Positions 17,440 through 26,238 of a stretch of 64,000 bases of DNA are shown here, in pieces (position 1 is the stretch's first letter; every line of letters begins with the position of its first letter). A model generated the notes under the pieces. That model was not told where the DNA came from, did no database searches, and worked only from the letters and a program-made list of their open reading frames with translations. The DNA is taken from contig NZ_JAUXOV010000070.1 in NCBI RefSeq assembly GCF_030684215.1, positions 186,001 to 250,000 on the forward strand, written 5' to 3'. The stretch comes from Pseudotabrizicola sp. Its GTDB lineage: Bacteria; Pseudomonadota; Alphaproteobacteria; Rhodobacterales; Rhodobacteraceae. Made by a program: the position numbers and the translations under genes.

Positions 17440-17460
17440 ATTGCTGCTTTCCAAATACTC
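17440..17460 (-). repeat. Inverted copy of the intergenic motif
   Basis: On the minus strand GAGTATTTGGAAAGCAGCAAT, matching the tail half of the plus-strand copy at 17252-17285 (GAGTATTTTACAAGCAGCAAT). It starts 2 bp after the stop of the 29-codon ORF. The GC-rich CCTCCGGCGG half is absent. Confidence 0.55.
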
Positions 17461-17520
17461 AAAATACAACCGTTCCGCTGCGAATGCGGTGGGTCAGTGT
17501 GGCGGCCCGCGCCGGGCCGG

Positions 17521-18006
17521 TCAGTCTGCGAGATGGGACCTGAAGGTCTGCACCACCTGTTCATAGACCGCGCGTTTGAAGGGAACGATCGACTCGCACA
17601 TGTCGCGCGCGCCGATCCATTTCCATGCAGCGAATTCCGGGTGATCGCGGTCAATTGTGATCTGATCGTCATGGCCCAGATAGCGAAACAGGAACCACTT
17701 TTGCTTCTGGCCGCGGAACTTGCCTTTCCAGACTTTGCCCAGAAGGTCAGCGGGCAGGTCGTAGGTTACCCAGCCTTTGGTCTTGTCGATGACCTCGACC
17801 AGATCGCGTGTCACGCCAGTTTCTTCCCACAGCTCACGAAAGGCTGCGTCGCGGGGAGCTTCTCCCTCATCTATGCCACCTTGCGGCATTTGCCAGGCAG
17901 GCGAGGGCGAATCGATGCGTTGGCCGGTCCAGATCTGGCCAACGCGGTTTATCAGCACCACCCCCACGCATGGGCGGTAGGGTAGGGATTCGGGATCAAG
18001 GGTCAT
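17521..18006 (-). CDS. rppH: RNA pyrophosphohydrolase RppH
   Basis: RppH is a Nudix hydrolase that removes pyrophosphate from 5' triphosphate mRNA ends and so triggers RNase E decay. It has 161 residues from the ATG at 18004-18006. The Nudix box '[23 protein letters not shown]' runs over residues 43-65, with '[11 protein letters not shown]' before it and '[17 protein letters not shown]' after it, as in RppH/IalA. An in-frame extension to 18201 runs through the intergenic palindrome and is rejected. It is the last gene of the gpmI-envC-ctpA-rppH unit. Confidence 0.95.
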   Translation of the reverse strand: MTLDPESLPYRPCVGVVLINRVGQIWTGQRIDSPSPAWQMPQGGIDEGEAPRDAAFRELWEETGVTRDLVEVIDKTKGWVTYDLPADLLGKVWKGKFRGQKQKWFLFRYLGHDDQITIDRDHPEFAAWKWIGARDMCESIVPFKRAVYEQVVQTFRSHLAD

Positions 18007-18029
18007 CAAGGTCCGCCGTTTGGCTCTGC

Positions 18030-18068
18030 TTCCTGTTGTGCAAAAGATCATCTTTTGCACAACAGGAA
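18030..18068. repeat. 39-bp palindrome between ctpA and rppH
   Basis: TTCCTGTTGTGCAAAAGAT and its exact reverse complement flank one C, giving a perfect 19-bp inverted repeat. It starts 23 bp upstream of the rppH start codon and ends 8 bp before the ctpA stop codon on the other side. As RNA it would form a 17-bp hairpin with a five-base loop. It may be an attenuator or processing site between the two genes, or a short mobile palindrome. Confidence 0.8.
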
Positions 18069-18076
18069 CAGGGTGG

Positions 18077-19417
18077 TTATTGTGCCACAGCGGCAAGCCC
18101 GCGCAGGATATCAACGGCATAGGCCAGTTGGTAATCTTCATCGCGGAGTTTGGCGGCTTCTTCGGTACGGGCACGCTCGTCTTCGAGCAGTTTGCGTTCA
18201 TCCTCGGACATCGAGTCGTTCGACAGGGTGCCGCGCAGGTCTGCTTCGGATGTTGGGCGACGGGTGGCGCTTGCCGGTTCTTCCGGTGTTTCGGTGGCGG
18301 TCGGGTCGCGGCGTGGTTGGTTGACCACGATGTCGGGCATGACGCCCAGTGCCTGGATCGAGCGGCCTGAGGGCGTGTAATATCGCGCCGTGGTCAGGCG
18401 CATGGCACCTTCACCGCGCAGCGGAATTACGGTCTGCACCGAGCCTTTCCCAAAGCTTTTGGTACCGACCACAATCGCGCGGCGATGGTCTTGCAGCGCA
18501 CCGGCCACGATTTCCGACGCCGAGGCAGAACCACCGTTGATCAGCACGACCATTGGCTTGCCTTCGGCCAGATCGCCCAGTTTGGCGTTGAACCTTTCGC
18601 TGTCACGGGTCTCGCGGCCACGGGTAGACACGATTTCGCCCTTGTCCAGGAAGGCGTCTGACACGCGGATTGCCTGTGTAAGCAGGCCGCCGGGGTTGTT
18701 GCGCAGATCGACGACAAAGCCGTTCACATTTTCCATGCCGCCCAGTTCGGAGACTGCTTTTTTAAGGTTTTCTTCCAAACCGGAATAGGTCTGGTCGTTG
18801 AATGTGGTCACGCGCAGCACGACCGTATCCCCGACCACGCGGCTGCGTACCGCCGTCAACTTTATGGTGTCACGGATGATTGACACGTCAAACGGCTCTG
18901 CCACATCCTTGCGGACCACGGTAATGATGATTTCCGACCCGACCGGCCCGCGCATCATTTCAACGGCAGCGTCAAGCGTCAGGCCCAAAACGGATTCGCC
19001 GTTGACATGGGTGATGAAATCGCCAGCTTCGATCCCGGCCTCATCGGCGGGTGTGTCGTCGATGGGGGAAACCACTTTCACAAAGCCGTCTTCCTGCGTT
19101 ACCTCGATGCCGAGGCCGCCGAATTCCCCACGGGTCTGCACCCGCATGTCGTCAAAATCCTTTGGCGCAAGATAGTTGGAATGCGGGTCGAGTGATGTCA
19201 GCATCCCGTTGATCGCGGCTTCGATCAGCTTTTTGCTGTCAACTTCCTCTACATATTGCCCCCGCACCCGTTCGAAAATATCGCCGAACAGGTCAAGCTG
19301 TTCATAGACATTCGCGTTGCGGGCGTTTTCCTGCGCAATCAAAGGGGCCGCGAATTGTGTCGTAAGGACGACCCCGGCCACTGTGCCGCCGATGGCGGCC
19401 AATACGAACTTTTTCAT
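18077..19417 (-). CDS. ctpA: Carboxyl-terminal processing protease, S41 family
   Basis: A 446-residue periplasmic serine protease of the CtpA/Prc family, which trims envelope proteins and, in Gram-negatives, peptidoglycan hydrolases. It has an N-terminal signal or anchor segment ('[20 protein letters not shown]'), a PDZ domain at about 90-170 ('[14 protein letters not shown]', '[14 protein letters not shown]'), and the catalytic Ser/Lys dyad in '[14 protein letters not shown]' and '[12 protein letters not shown]'. The C terminus is charged and likely coiled. It sits 10 bp after the LytM-domain gene, whose product it may regulate. Confidence 0.95.
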   Translation of the reverse strand: MKKFVLAAIGGTVAGVVLTTQFAAPLIAQENARNANVYEQLDLFGDIFERVRGQYVEEVDSKKLIEAAINGMLTSLDPHSNYLAPKDFDDMRVQTRGEFGGLGIEVTQEDGFVKVVSPIDDTPADEAGIEAGDFITHVNGESVLGLTLDAAVEMMRGPVGSEIIITVVRKDVAEPFDVSIIRDTIKLTAVRSRVVGDTVVLRVTTFNDQTYSGLEENLKKAVSELGGMENVNGFVVDLRNNPGGLLTQAIRVSDAFLDKGEIVSTRGRETRDSERFNAKLGDLAEGKPMVVLINGGSASASEIVAGALQDHRRAIVVGTKSFGKGSVQTVIPLRGEGAMRLTTARYYTPSGRSIQALGVMPDIVVNQPRRDPTATETPEEPASATRRPTSEADLRGTLSNDSMSEDERKLLEDERARTEEAAKLRDEDYQLAYAVDILRGLAAVAQ

Positions 19418-19427
19418 AGCCTCGTCC

Positions 19428-20537
19428 TTATTCCCTCAATGCTGCGAACCATTCGGCCGGATCGACCGGGTCTGCGCCTTGTCTAAGCTCCATATAGAGC
19501 GTTTCCGTGCCTTGCACGCCACCACCTTCTTGCGCGGCGGCCAGAAATTCAGCAACCCCCGGATCACCCCCGCCCATCAGGCCAAGGGCTGCTCCGGGGG
19601 CAATAACCTCACCTACCTGACCATAAACTGTTCCCAGCCCAGCTAGGATCAATAGATAGCCTCCTCCGGGCTCCAGCACGATCACATTTCCGTAGTCCAG
19701 AAGTGGACCCAGATATCGGATGGTTGCGGGCCACGGCGTTGTGACCAAGGCGCGGGGCCGGGTGGCCAGTGTCAGGCCGGGACGGCGCACGCCTGCTGCA
19801 TCCGATTCCATTGACCGGCGCAGAAGGGTTCCAAGTACAGGCAGGGGCAAGCGGCCCTTTGCGTCTGTAAAACTGCTGGTGTCACGTTCATCAAGGGCAA
19901 GGCCCGATGCAAAAGCCTCTAGCGTATCGGCGCTTTGCAGCAATCCACGCAGCGTTTCCGGGTCCTCGGTGAAGCGTCGGGGCAGTTCGGTTCGGTCAGA
20001 AATGGCCTGTGACAAAGCTGTGCGCGCGTCTTGCGCCACCGCCAATCCGCCAATCAGAGTTTGACCTGCTGCCTGTTGCAGCGCGCGCAGGTCGCGCAAT
20101 TCGGTCAGTTCGGCGTTCAGCGTTTCGGCTTCGGCCTGAAGCGCCGGGGTTACATCGGCCAGCATCATACCTGACCGAACCGTGCCCAAAGGGCCAGAGG
20201 GATGCAGCAGAAGCAAAGGGCCGGGGCGGCTTTCCATCTGGCTCAGCACGCCGATCAGTTGCGCCACACGGTCTCGCTTGGCCTGAAATTGCAGTTTCAG
20301 GGTGGTTTCGCGCAGATGCGCCTGCCGCAACGCTTCGCGCAGGGCGCTAAGGCCGTTTTCATAGGCGCGAATAGTCTGGGTCAGTGCAGAGACCCGGTCA
20401 CGCGATGTTTTGGCCTGCTCCAACGCTGCCACTGCCGCTTGCAAGTCAACCGAGGCCGATATCGCTTGTTCAGCCACACCCTGCGCCAAAGCGGGAGTGG
20501 TCAACAGCAGCAGGCCAAGTGCGGCAGCGCGGATCAT
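19428..20537 (-). CDS. EnvC-like murein hydrolase activator, degenerate LytM
   Basis: A 369-residue periplasmic protein: signal peptide ('MIRAAALGLLLLTTPALAQG'), a long coiled coil (about residues 25-190) and a C-terminal M23/LytM-type domain ('YGNVIVLEPGGGYLLILAGL'). The normal zinc ligands are missing: the family HxxxD and HxH positions are occupied by non-His residues. So it should activate amidases rather than cut peptidoglycan, as EnvC does. Its ATG overlaps the gpmI stop as ATGA (20534-20537), and ctpA follows 10 bp later. This gpmI-envC-ctpA order is common in Alphaproteobacteria. Confidence 0.88.
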   Translation of the reverse strand: MIRAAALGLLLLTTPALAQGVAEQAISASVDLQAAVAALEQAKTSRDRVSALTQTIRAYENGLSALREALRQAHLRETTLKLQFQAKRDRVAQLIGVLSQMESRPGPLLLLHPSGPLGTVRSGMMLADVTPALQAEAETLNAELTELRDLRALQQAAGQTLIGGLAVAQDARTALSQAISDRTELPRRFTEDPETLRGLLQSADTLEAFASGLALDERDTSSFTDAKGRLPLPVLGTLLRRSMESDAAGVRRPGLTLATRPRALVTTPWPATIRYLGPLLDYGNVIVLEPGGGYLLILAGLGTVYGQVGEVIAPGAALGLMGGGDPGVAEFLAAAQEGGGVQGTETLYMELRQGADPVDPAEWFAALRE

Positions 20538-22054
20538 GTCAGAAGGCTTACTCCGGTCATCTCGGGCGGTTGTGGCAGCCCCATCAACTGCAACACCGTG
20601 GGTGCAAGATCAGCCAAACGCCCCCCATTGCGCAAGCGCGAACCTTCGGGTGCGCCCATCACGATCACGGGAACCGGGTTCAACGTGTGCGCCGTATGAG
20701 GGCCATTGGTCAGCGGATCCCACATCTGTTCGCAATTGCCGTGGTCCGCCGTGACGATCATCGCACCGCCGCGTGCCCTTAGTGCAGCGACAGCGCGGCC
20801 CAGTCCGTCATCAACCGCCTCACAGGCGGCAATCGCTGCAGGTAAAATCCCGGTATGCCCCACCATGTCGGGATTGGCGAAATTCACCACGATCAGATCG
20901 TAGCCCGCGTTGATTGCGCCGACTAGTTGATCGGCCACTTCCGGTTCGCTCATCTCGGGTTGCAGGTCGTATGTTGCCACCGATGGCGATAGCGGCATGA
21001 AGCGGTTTTCGCCGTCAAACGGCACCTCGCGCCCGCCGTTCAGGAAAAACGTGACATGCGGGTATTTTTCCGTCTCTGCCAGCCGGAACTGGGTTTTTCC
21101 GTTTGCGGCCACCCATTCGCCAAGGCAATTCACGATCACTCGCTTTGGAAAGGCTGTGGCGATATAGCCGTTATGCGCGTCGGAGTATTCGACCATTCCG
21201 AGCATGGCCGACCATGCAGGGCGCAAGCCTGTGTCAAAGGCGGCAAACCCCGGTTGGCCAAATGCCGCCAGAATTTCCCGCGCGCGGTCAGCGCGGAAAT
21301 TCAGGCAAAACAGCCCGTCACCATCTTTGGCACCCTTATAGTCAGCAATCACCGTGGGGGCGAGGAATTCATCCGTCTCGCCCTTTGCATAGGATTGCGC
21401 CACCGCCGTCACGGCATCTGGTGCCGCTTCGCCTGATGCGTGGACCATAGCGCCATAAGCCCGCGCCACTCGGTCCCAGCGGTTATCGCGGTCCATTGCC
21501 CAGTAGCGGCCGGTGACTGTCGCCACATAGGCTCCTGCTGGCAATCCGGCCACCAGTTGCGCGATGAAACCCGCAGCTGAAGAAGGTGGCACATCACGGC
21601 CATCGGTCACCGCATGAAGGGCAACAGGCACACCCAGATCGGTCAGCGCCTGGCACGCGGCAAGCACATGGCTAATATGCCCATGCACGCCACCATCGGA
21701 CACCACGCCCACCAGATGCGCGGTTCCCGCCTTGGCCTTTACCGCCTCTGCAAACGCAAGAAGGGAGGGGTTCGCGGCGAAACTGCCATCTTCCACGGCC
21801 AGATCAATCGCGCCCAGATCCATCGCCACCACGCGCCCCGCGCCGATGTTGGTATGGCCCACCTCGGAGTTGCCCATCTGCCCGGTCGGCAGGCCGACAT
21901 CCGGGCCAAAGGTGGTCAGGGTGCTGTGCGGGCAAGTGGCCATCAGGGCATCAAAGTTTGGTGTCTTTGCCAACGCAGGTGCGTCCCATTCGCGCACCGG
22001 ACCGATCCCCCACCCGTCAAGAATGCACAACACGACGGGTTTTGGAATGCTCAT
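20534..22054 (-). CDS. gpmI: 2,3-bisphosphoglycerate-independent phosphoglycerate mutase
   Basis: A 506-residue, two-metal phosphoglycerate mutase of glycolysis and gluconeogenesis that interconverts 3- and 2-phosphoglycerate. The metal-binding 'LCILDGWG' is at residues 9-16 and the phosphoserine is Ser63 in 'GQMGNSEVGH'. 'TDGRD', 'GRYWAMDRDNRW' and 'TADHGNCE' are all present. Length is normal. It is the first gene of an operon with the EnvC-like gene, ctpA and rppH, joined to the next by a 4-bp overlap. Confidence 0.97.
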   Translation of the reverse strand: MSIPKPVVLCILDGWGIGPVREWDAPALAKTPNFDALMATCPHSTLTTFGPDVGLPTGQMGNSEVGHTNIGAGRVVAMDLGAIDLAVEDGSFAANPSLLAFAEAVKAKAGTAHLVGVVSDGGVHGHISHVLAACQALTDLGVPVALHAVTDGRDVPPSSAAGFIAQLVAGLPAGAYVATVTGRYWAMDRDNRWDRVARAYGAMVHASGEAAPDAVTAVAQSYAKGETDEFLAPTVIADYKGAKDGDGLFCLNFRADRAREILAAFGQPGFAAFDTGLRPAWSAMLGMVEYSDAHNGYIATAFPKRVIVNCLGEWVAANGKTQFRLAETEKYPHVTFFLNGGREVPFDGENRFMPLSPSVATYDLQPEMSEPEVADQLVGAINAGYDLIVVNFANPDMVGHTGILPAAIAACEAVDDGLGRAVAALRARGGAMIVTADHGNCEQMWDPLTNGPHTAHTLNPVPVIVMGAPEGSRLRNGGRLADLAPTVLQLMGLPQPPEMTGVSLLT

Positions 22055-22183
22055 GGCGTGGCCTTCTACGTTGGTCTGGCGCGTTCATAGCCTTTGCGCG
22101 CGCATCGGGCAACAGTCCGCCACCGCTCTTGCGGGCGGACCCAACACGCTGGATGGAACGATTCAACGTTGAAGAAAATGGGT

Positions 22184-22277
22184 GAGAGGCTGGACAACGA
22201 CCCAAGCGGGGCTCGTTACGGCTGCTTCCTTCCGGACCTGACCGGGTTGGCGAGGCGCTCGCCCGCGCCAACCTCTC
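22184..22277 (-). ncRNA. ffs: Signal recognition particle 4.5S RNA
   Basis: The minus strand carries the universal SRP core 'GGTCAGGTCCGGAAGGAAGC' with its tetraloop and symmetric loop. The ends pair as GAGAGGTTGG with CCAGCCTCTC, closing a single long hairpin of about 94 nt, the size of a small bacterial 4.5S RNA. The exact ends are estimated from the closing stem. It lies upstream of gpmI on the same strand. It acts with Ffh in co-translational membrane targeting. Confidence 0.93.
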
Positions 22278-22285
22278 AAGCGGTC

Positions 22286-22313
22286 AGATAGGGTAGGGCA
22301 GCGGATTCTGCAA
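22286..22313 (-). promoter_or_regulatory. Candidate promoter of ffs
   Basis: On the minus strand TTGCAG, a 16-bp spacer and CTATCT, ending 9 bp upstream of the predicted RNA 5' end. The spacing to the start fits a sigma-70 promoter. Confidence 0.5.
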
Positions 22314-22350
22314 GCCCCCAGATCATCACCTGCTGATCATCAAGCGGCCG

Positions 22351-22986
22351 TTAGCCCCAGATTCCGGCCCAGCGGGCACCGTCAGTCAGGCTGGTGGCGA
22401 CATGGTGGGCGAACCGACCCGATGCCGGGATCATATCGGGCACCTGCACCACGGTCATGCCCGCGCTGAACGCGGCTTCGGCCCCCGGTTCGCTGTCCTC
22501 AAACACCAAACAGCGGGCGGGATCTACACCCAGCCGTGATGCGGCCAGCAAATAAGGTTCGGGATGCGGTTTTGGCGCGGATACATCGTCGCGGGTGATC
22601 ACCGCATGGAAGGCCGGTCGCAAGCCAGCCTGCACCAGACGCGCCTCTGCCGGGTCGCGGCGCGAAGACGTCACCAGCGCCAGCGCATGCCGATCACGCA
22701 GGCCATGCACAATTTCGGATGCGCCCGGTTTCAGCAGCAGATCCACCGCCTGTGCCGCCAAAAAAGCGGTTTCCCAGGTCTCGTTCAGGCTGTGTATGTC
22801 AAGCCCCGGAAAACGTGCAAGGATCATCCCCGCCGAGGTGATCTGGTCGATGCCGACAATGCTGTGCAGCAGGTCTTCAACATCATGATGGCCCTGTGCC
22901 GCAAAGGCGGCAGCCCCGGTCTGCACCGTCAGACGTTCACTATCGACCAGCGTTCCATCAAGGTCGAAGAATACAGCATCAAACAC
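22351..22986 (-). CDS. HAD-family phosphatase, beta-phosphoglucomutase-like
   Basis: A 211-residue haloacid-dehalogenase-family hydrolase with the nucleophile motif 'FFDLDGTLVDSE', Ser/Thr motif II 'LVTSS' (about 110), Lys motif III 'SAPKPHPEPYLLAA' and acidic motif IV 'VFEDSEPGAEAA'. The helical cap of class C1 is present. Such enzymes dephosphorylate sugar phosphates or phosphoglycolate; the substrate is unknown. It stands alone upstream of ffs on the minus strand. Confidence 0.85.
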   Translation of the reverse strand: MFDAVFFDLDGTLVDSERLTVQTGAAAFAAQGHHDVEDLLHSIVGIDQITSAGMILARFPGLDIHSLNETWETAFLAAQAVDLLLKPGASEIVHGLRDRHALALVTSSRRDPAEARLVQAGLRPAFHAVITRDDVSAPKPHPEPYLLAASRLGVDPARCLVFEDSEPGAEAAFSAGMTVVQVPDMIPASGRFAHHVATSLTDGARWAGIWG

Positions 22987-23075
22987 AGCTTGCCCCTTAT
23001 CTTCGCAAGGCCGCGGGCCCTACATATGCCGCTGAGGTATCAGATCAGCCCCGGATGAGGAAGCCAGAGCCGGGG

Positions 23076-24977
23076 TTAAAGCGTCAGCCTCAGACGCAAG
23101 AAGCCATCTTTGGTGCGCAACAGTGGTGTCAAAGACAGTTGGGGATGTTCGTCAAGATGATGCTCGGCCAGTGGGCTTGTATCGAAGACAACCGAGGTGT
23201 CAGGCATTGGCCGGAACCGCCAACCGGGCGCTGTGGGTATCATTGGCGGGCCTGTGCCGGACAGCGTGCGCGAAATATGGGCGATCAGAATGTCGCGGTT
23301 TGCCGTTTGCTCCTCAAGCACGACACGGCAGCTGTCTAACTTGGCATAGCCGCCGTTGCCAGAACCGCGATAGCTGTTGGTGGCAAGGATGAAGTCCTGC
23401 GCCGGATCAAGAGGTGCGTCGTTCCAGCAGAGGTCGCGAATGCGCTGCCCGCCCTGATCTGCTGGCGGGGCCGAGAGGTCAATTTCATAGGTTAGACCGA
23501 CAATGCTGTCATGGACAAAGGATGGTATTTCCGGTCGGAACAAAGGTTGATCTGACAAGCCAAGAGCGATCTGGTGATAGCCGCGCGCTGAATTTTCCAG
23601 CCAGTTCCGCAGCTCGGCGCCTGTAATCTGCAATGCCATGATGGTGTTGGGGTGAACATAAAGGTCAGCCGCATGGCCCAACAAAATATCACCTGGCGGG
23701 ATAAAAGAGTAGTTCTCTGGCCCGCCGATTCCGCCCACTTTGAACGGAGCAGTTGCTGACAGGACAGGCAAATGGGCCAGTGGCCCGCCGGACAACCGCT
23801 TTGCCACATAGTCCATCTGCGCCTGATTGATCATCTGAACCGACGGACAATCTGTGACCATCGCAAAAAAGCTGTGAATGGCGCGCGATGTCCGGCCAAT
23901 CGGCTTGCGTGCCCACGCGCGCGTTGCTTTATGTGCGGGGCCGACAAGCGTGGTCAGGCTTTGGTCGGGCGCCACCAACCCCACGGATCTGCCTTCGGCA
24001 TCGCGGCTGAAAATCGGACGCGCTGCAACCCGCTGCCCGTCCACACGCCAGCCAGTGTCGGTCCGAGCCAGATCAAGGTCGATCACGCCAAGATGCGAGC
24101 CGAAAAAGCCAGGCATCACGGCGGGCTTGCCATGCAGCGTTGCAGCTTGTGCATCTATGCCAATAGCCGGCGGATGCGCGCCGGTGCCGGGAAATACGCC
24201 ATGCACATGCCCCATGATCAGGGCGTCTACGCCGTCAATTTGCGCGATATCCAGCGCGCCCTCTTGTGGACCGCTGCCATCAGAGGCAGGACCAATTCCG
24301 CAATGGGCCAGCACCACGATTACATCTGCCCCGGCGGCGCGAAGGGTAGGAATGTGGCGGGCCACAGAGTCGGCCATTGGCAGCATGTGCGCCATGCCAT
24401 CTATCGCCTGCCTGTCCCAGATTTCGGTCTGCGGCGGCAACACTCCGATGACCCCCAGCCGCACCTGATGCGCATTGCCGGTTGTGTCGGTCAACGTTCG
24501 TTCAATGATCGCCCACGGTTGGAGGCGTTCGGCCAGCGGGCTTTCAGGCAGGGCGACGGTATTTGCCGACAAGACCGGAAATGGTGCATCTGCCAGTGCG
24601 GTCGTCAAAGTTTGGATCCCGTGCGAGAATTCATGATTGCCGATATTCACGGCATCATAGTTCAGCTGGGTCATCGCCTGCACCATCGGATGCGGCCGCA
24701 ACTCGACGCGAGCGACGTAATCACCCAGTGGGCTGCCTTGCAAAAAATCGCCATTGTCCAGCAGCACCGACCCCGCGACCTCTGCTCTGGCTTGCGCGAT
24801 CAAGGTCGCTGTCAGGCAAAGTCCTTTGCGCACACAGGGGGTATCTGCATGGTAGTCGTGACCAGACAAGTGCATGTGCAGATCGCTTGTCGCAAGAACT
24901 CGCAGCTGAACGCGTGCGGGGAAAACGATGGAACTCTCGTCCTTTGAAGGGTTTGTCTTAGGGCATCCTGCTGTCAT
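23076..24977 (-). CDS. 2',3'-cyclic-nucleotide phosphodiesterase / 5'-nucleotidase
   Basis: A 633-residue two-domain metallophosphoesterase of the CpdB/UshA type. The metal site is 'ATSDLHMHL' (about 29), 'LLDNGDFLQGSPLGDY', 'IGNHEFSHG', 'VLAHCG' and 'GHVHGVF'; the C-terminal domain has the substrate-binding 'NSYRGSGNGGYAKL'. Unlike E. coli CpdB it has no N-terminal signal peptide from this start, so it is probably cytoplasmic unless the start is wrong. It likely salvages nucleotides by removing 3' or 5' phosphates. It is divergent from nudC, with an FNR-like sequence in the shared region. Confidence 0.87.
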   Translation of the reverse strand: MTAGCPKTNPSKDESSIVFPARVQLRVLATSDLHMHLSGHDYHADTPCVRKGLCLTATLIAQARAEVAGSVLLDNGDFLQGSPLGDYVARVELRPHPMVQAMTQLNYDAVNIGNHEFSHGIQTLTTALADAPFPVLSANTVALPESPLAERLQPWAIIERTLTDTTGNAHQVRLGVIGVLPPQTEIWDRQAIDGMAHMLPMADSVARHIPTLRAAGADVIVVLAHCGIGPASDGSGPQEGALDIAQIDGVDALIMGHVHGVFPGTGAHPPAIGIDAQAATLHGKPAVMPGFFGSHLGVIDLDLARTDTGWRVDGQRVAARPIFSRDAEGRSVGLVAPDQSLTTLVGPAHKATRAWARKPIGRTSRAIHSFFAMVTDCPSVQMINQAQMDYVAKRLSGGPLAHLPVLSATAPFKVGGIGGPENYSFIPPGDILLGHAADLYVHPNTIMALQITGAELRNWLENSARGYHQIALGLSDQPLFRPEIPSFVHDSIVGLTYEIDLSAPPADQGGQRIRDLCWNDAPLDPAQDFILATNSYRGSGNGGYAKLDSCRVVLEEQTANRDILIAHISRTLSGTGPPMIPTAPGWRFRPMPDTSVVFDTSPLAEHHLDEHPQLSLTPLLRTKDGFLRLRLTL

Positions 24978-25045
24978 GGGATGTGATTGACTCGTTGATC
25001 CAAAAACTAAAAATTTGAGACTGATCGTATTGGGATACCCTTAAG

Positions 25046-25059
25046 TTGAGGAGGATCAA
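25046..25059. promoter_or_regulatory. Possible FNR-type box (one mismatch)
   Basis: TTGAG-GAGG-ATCAA differs from the TTGAT-N4-ATCAA consensus at one position. It lies between the divergent cpdB-like gene (starts 69 bp away) and nudC (137 bp away). The single weaker half-site makes this uncertain. Confidence 0.3.
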
Positions 25060-25195
25060 CTAGCGAAATCAAATCTGACAGCCTGATATCCCTAGAGTTG
25101 TATTTTAACACTACTTGGTCTGCGGCAGTTTACGCTTGTCTGTCTCCATGCCATCACATGCCTCAGCCTGTTCGGGCGTTCGGCGGAGGCAGAAG

Positions 25196-26146
25196 ATGCG
25201 TTTGGCAGAGACGGTGACGTTTGGCGGTTCAGGGCTGAACCGTGCTGCAGAGTTGCGTAGCGATGCGGCGGCGCAGGCCGGTCTTCTGGGTCGTGGGCAG
25301 GTGTTGCCAGTCTGGCGCGGCAAACCCTTGATGCAGGCCGATGCGCTGGGCTGGGTCGGATCGGATTCGGTGGTACTGCACCATGCAGGCGCGCCGGTTT
25401 TTCTGGGGCTGGACGGTGATGTGCCCTGCTTTGCGGCAGATATCTCAGACTGGATGCCGGAAGCTGGGGCCGATGCTGTGCAGGCCGGCTTTATTGACAC
25501 CAGCGAACAGCCCCACCCCGCATTGCCCGAAAGCTTTGCATTTGCCGAATTGCGCGCTGTCATGCTGCGTCTGACCCCGCGTGATGCGGAACTGGCCACG
25601 ATCGCCAAGGCCGTCTTGCAATGGCACCGCAGCCATGGGTTTTGTGCTGTCTGCGGTGCAAAGTCGGTTTCGGCGATGGCGGGGTGGCAACGGTCGTGCC
25701 AGACCTGCGGCGCGCAGCATTTCCCGCGCACCGATCCGGTTGTGATCATGCTTGTGATCCATGGCAACCGGGCGCTTTTGGGTCGCAGCCCCGGCTGGCC
25801 CGAAGGCATGTATTCCTGTCTGGCTGGTTTTGTTGAACCGGGCGAGACGGTTGAAGCCGCGGTCCGGCGCGAGGTCTGGGAGGAAGCGGGTATCCGCTTG
25901 GGAGCGGTGCGCTATCTAGCCAGCCAGCCTTGGCCCTTTCCTGCCAGTCTGATGCTGGGCTGCGCCGGCGAGGCACTTGGCGATGCCATCACGCTTGACC
26001 CGAATGAAATTGAACACGCGCTATGGGTCAGTCGCGAGGATATGGTTTCGGTGATGGCAGGCACCCACCCGATGATAAAGCCCGCCAGAAAGGGCGCGAT
26101 CGCGCATTTCCTGATACAGAACTGGCTTGCGGACCGGTTGGATTGA
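25196..26146 (+). CDS. nudC: NAD(H) pyrophosphatase / deNADding enzyme NudC
   Basis: A 316-residue Nudix hydrolase that cleaves NADH to NMNH and AMP and removes NAD caps from RNA. The zinc ribbon is 'CAVCGAK' (near 149) and 'CQTCGAQ'. The Nudix box 'GFVEPGETVEAAVRREVWEEAGI' spans about 211-234. The diagnostic 'SQPWPFPAS' follows at about 242. The ATG at 25196 is chosen because GGAGGC sits in front and homology starts there; the longer frame from 25115 is not supported. It stands alone, divergent from the cpdB-like gene. Confidence 0.94.
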   Translation: MRLAETVTFGGSGLNRAAELRSDAAAQAGLLGRGQVLPVWRGKPLMQADALGWVGSDSVVLHHAGAPVFLGLDGDVPCFAADISDWMPEAGADAVQAGFIDTSEQPHPALPESFAFAELRAVMLRLTPRDAELATIAKAVLQWHRSHGFCAVCGAKSVSAMAGWQRSCQTCGAQHFPRTDPVVIMLVIHGNRALLGRSPGWPEGMYSCLAGFVEPGETVEAAVRREVWEEAGIRLGAVRYLASQPWPFPASLMLGCAGEALGDAITLDPNEIEHALWVSREDMVSVMAGTHPMIKPARKGAIAHFLIQNWLADRLD

Positions 26147-26238
26147 CTTCAGATTCACGTCACAGGACGAAACGTCCGACAGAGCTTCGGCGGGCATCTT
26201 TTTGCTGAATGTTCAGTATCAGTTTCAAGGGTAGCAGA

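Larger units (their letters stand above)
17139..17520. other. Structured intergenic region after the UbiH-type gene
   Basis: About 380 bp between convergent genes. In order it holds a strong hairpin (17153-17185), a motif copy (17252-17285), a CtrA-type box (17290-17304), a short ORF with a strong ribosome site (17349-17438), an inverted second motif copy (17440-17460) and a GC hairpin around 17502-17516. These parts are listed separately. Confidence 0.6.

Noticed and set aside
22115-22140. Hairpin downstream of ffs as a terminator
   Set aside because: The stem has bulges and no T-run follows, so termination is not supported; it may only be a processing structure.
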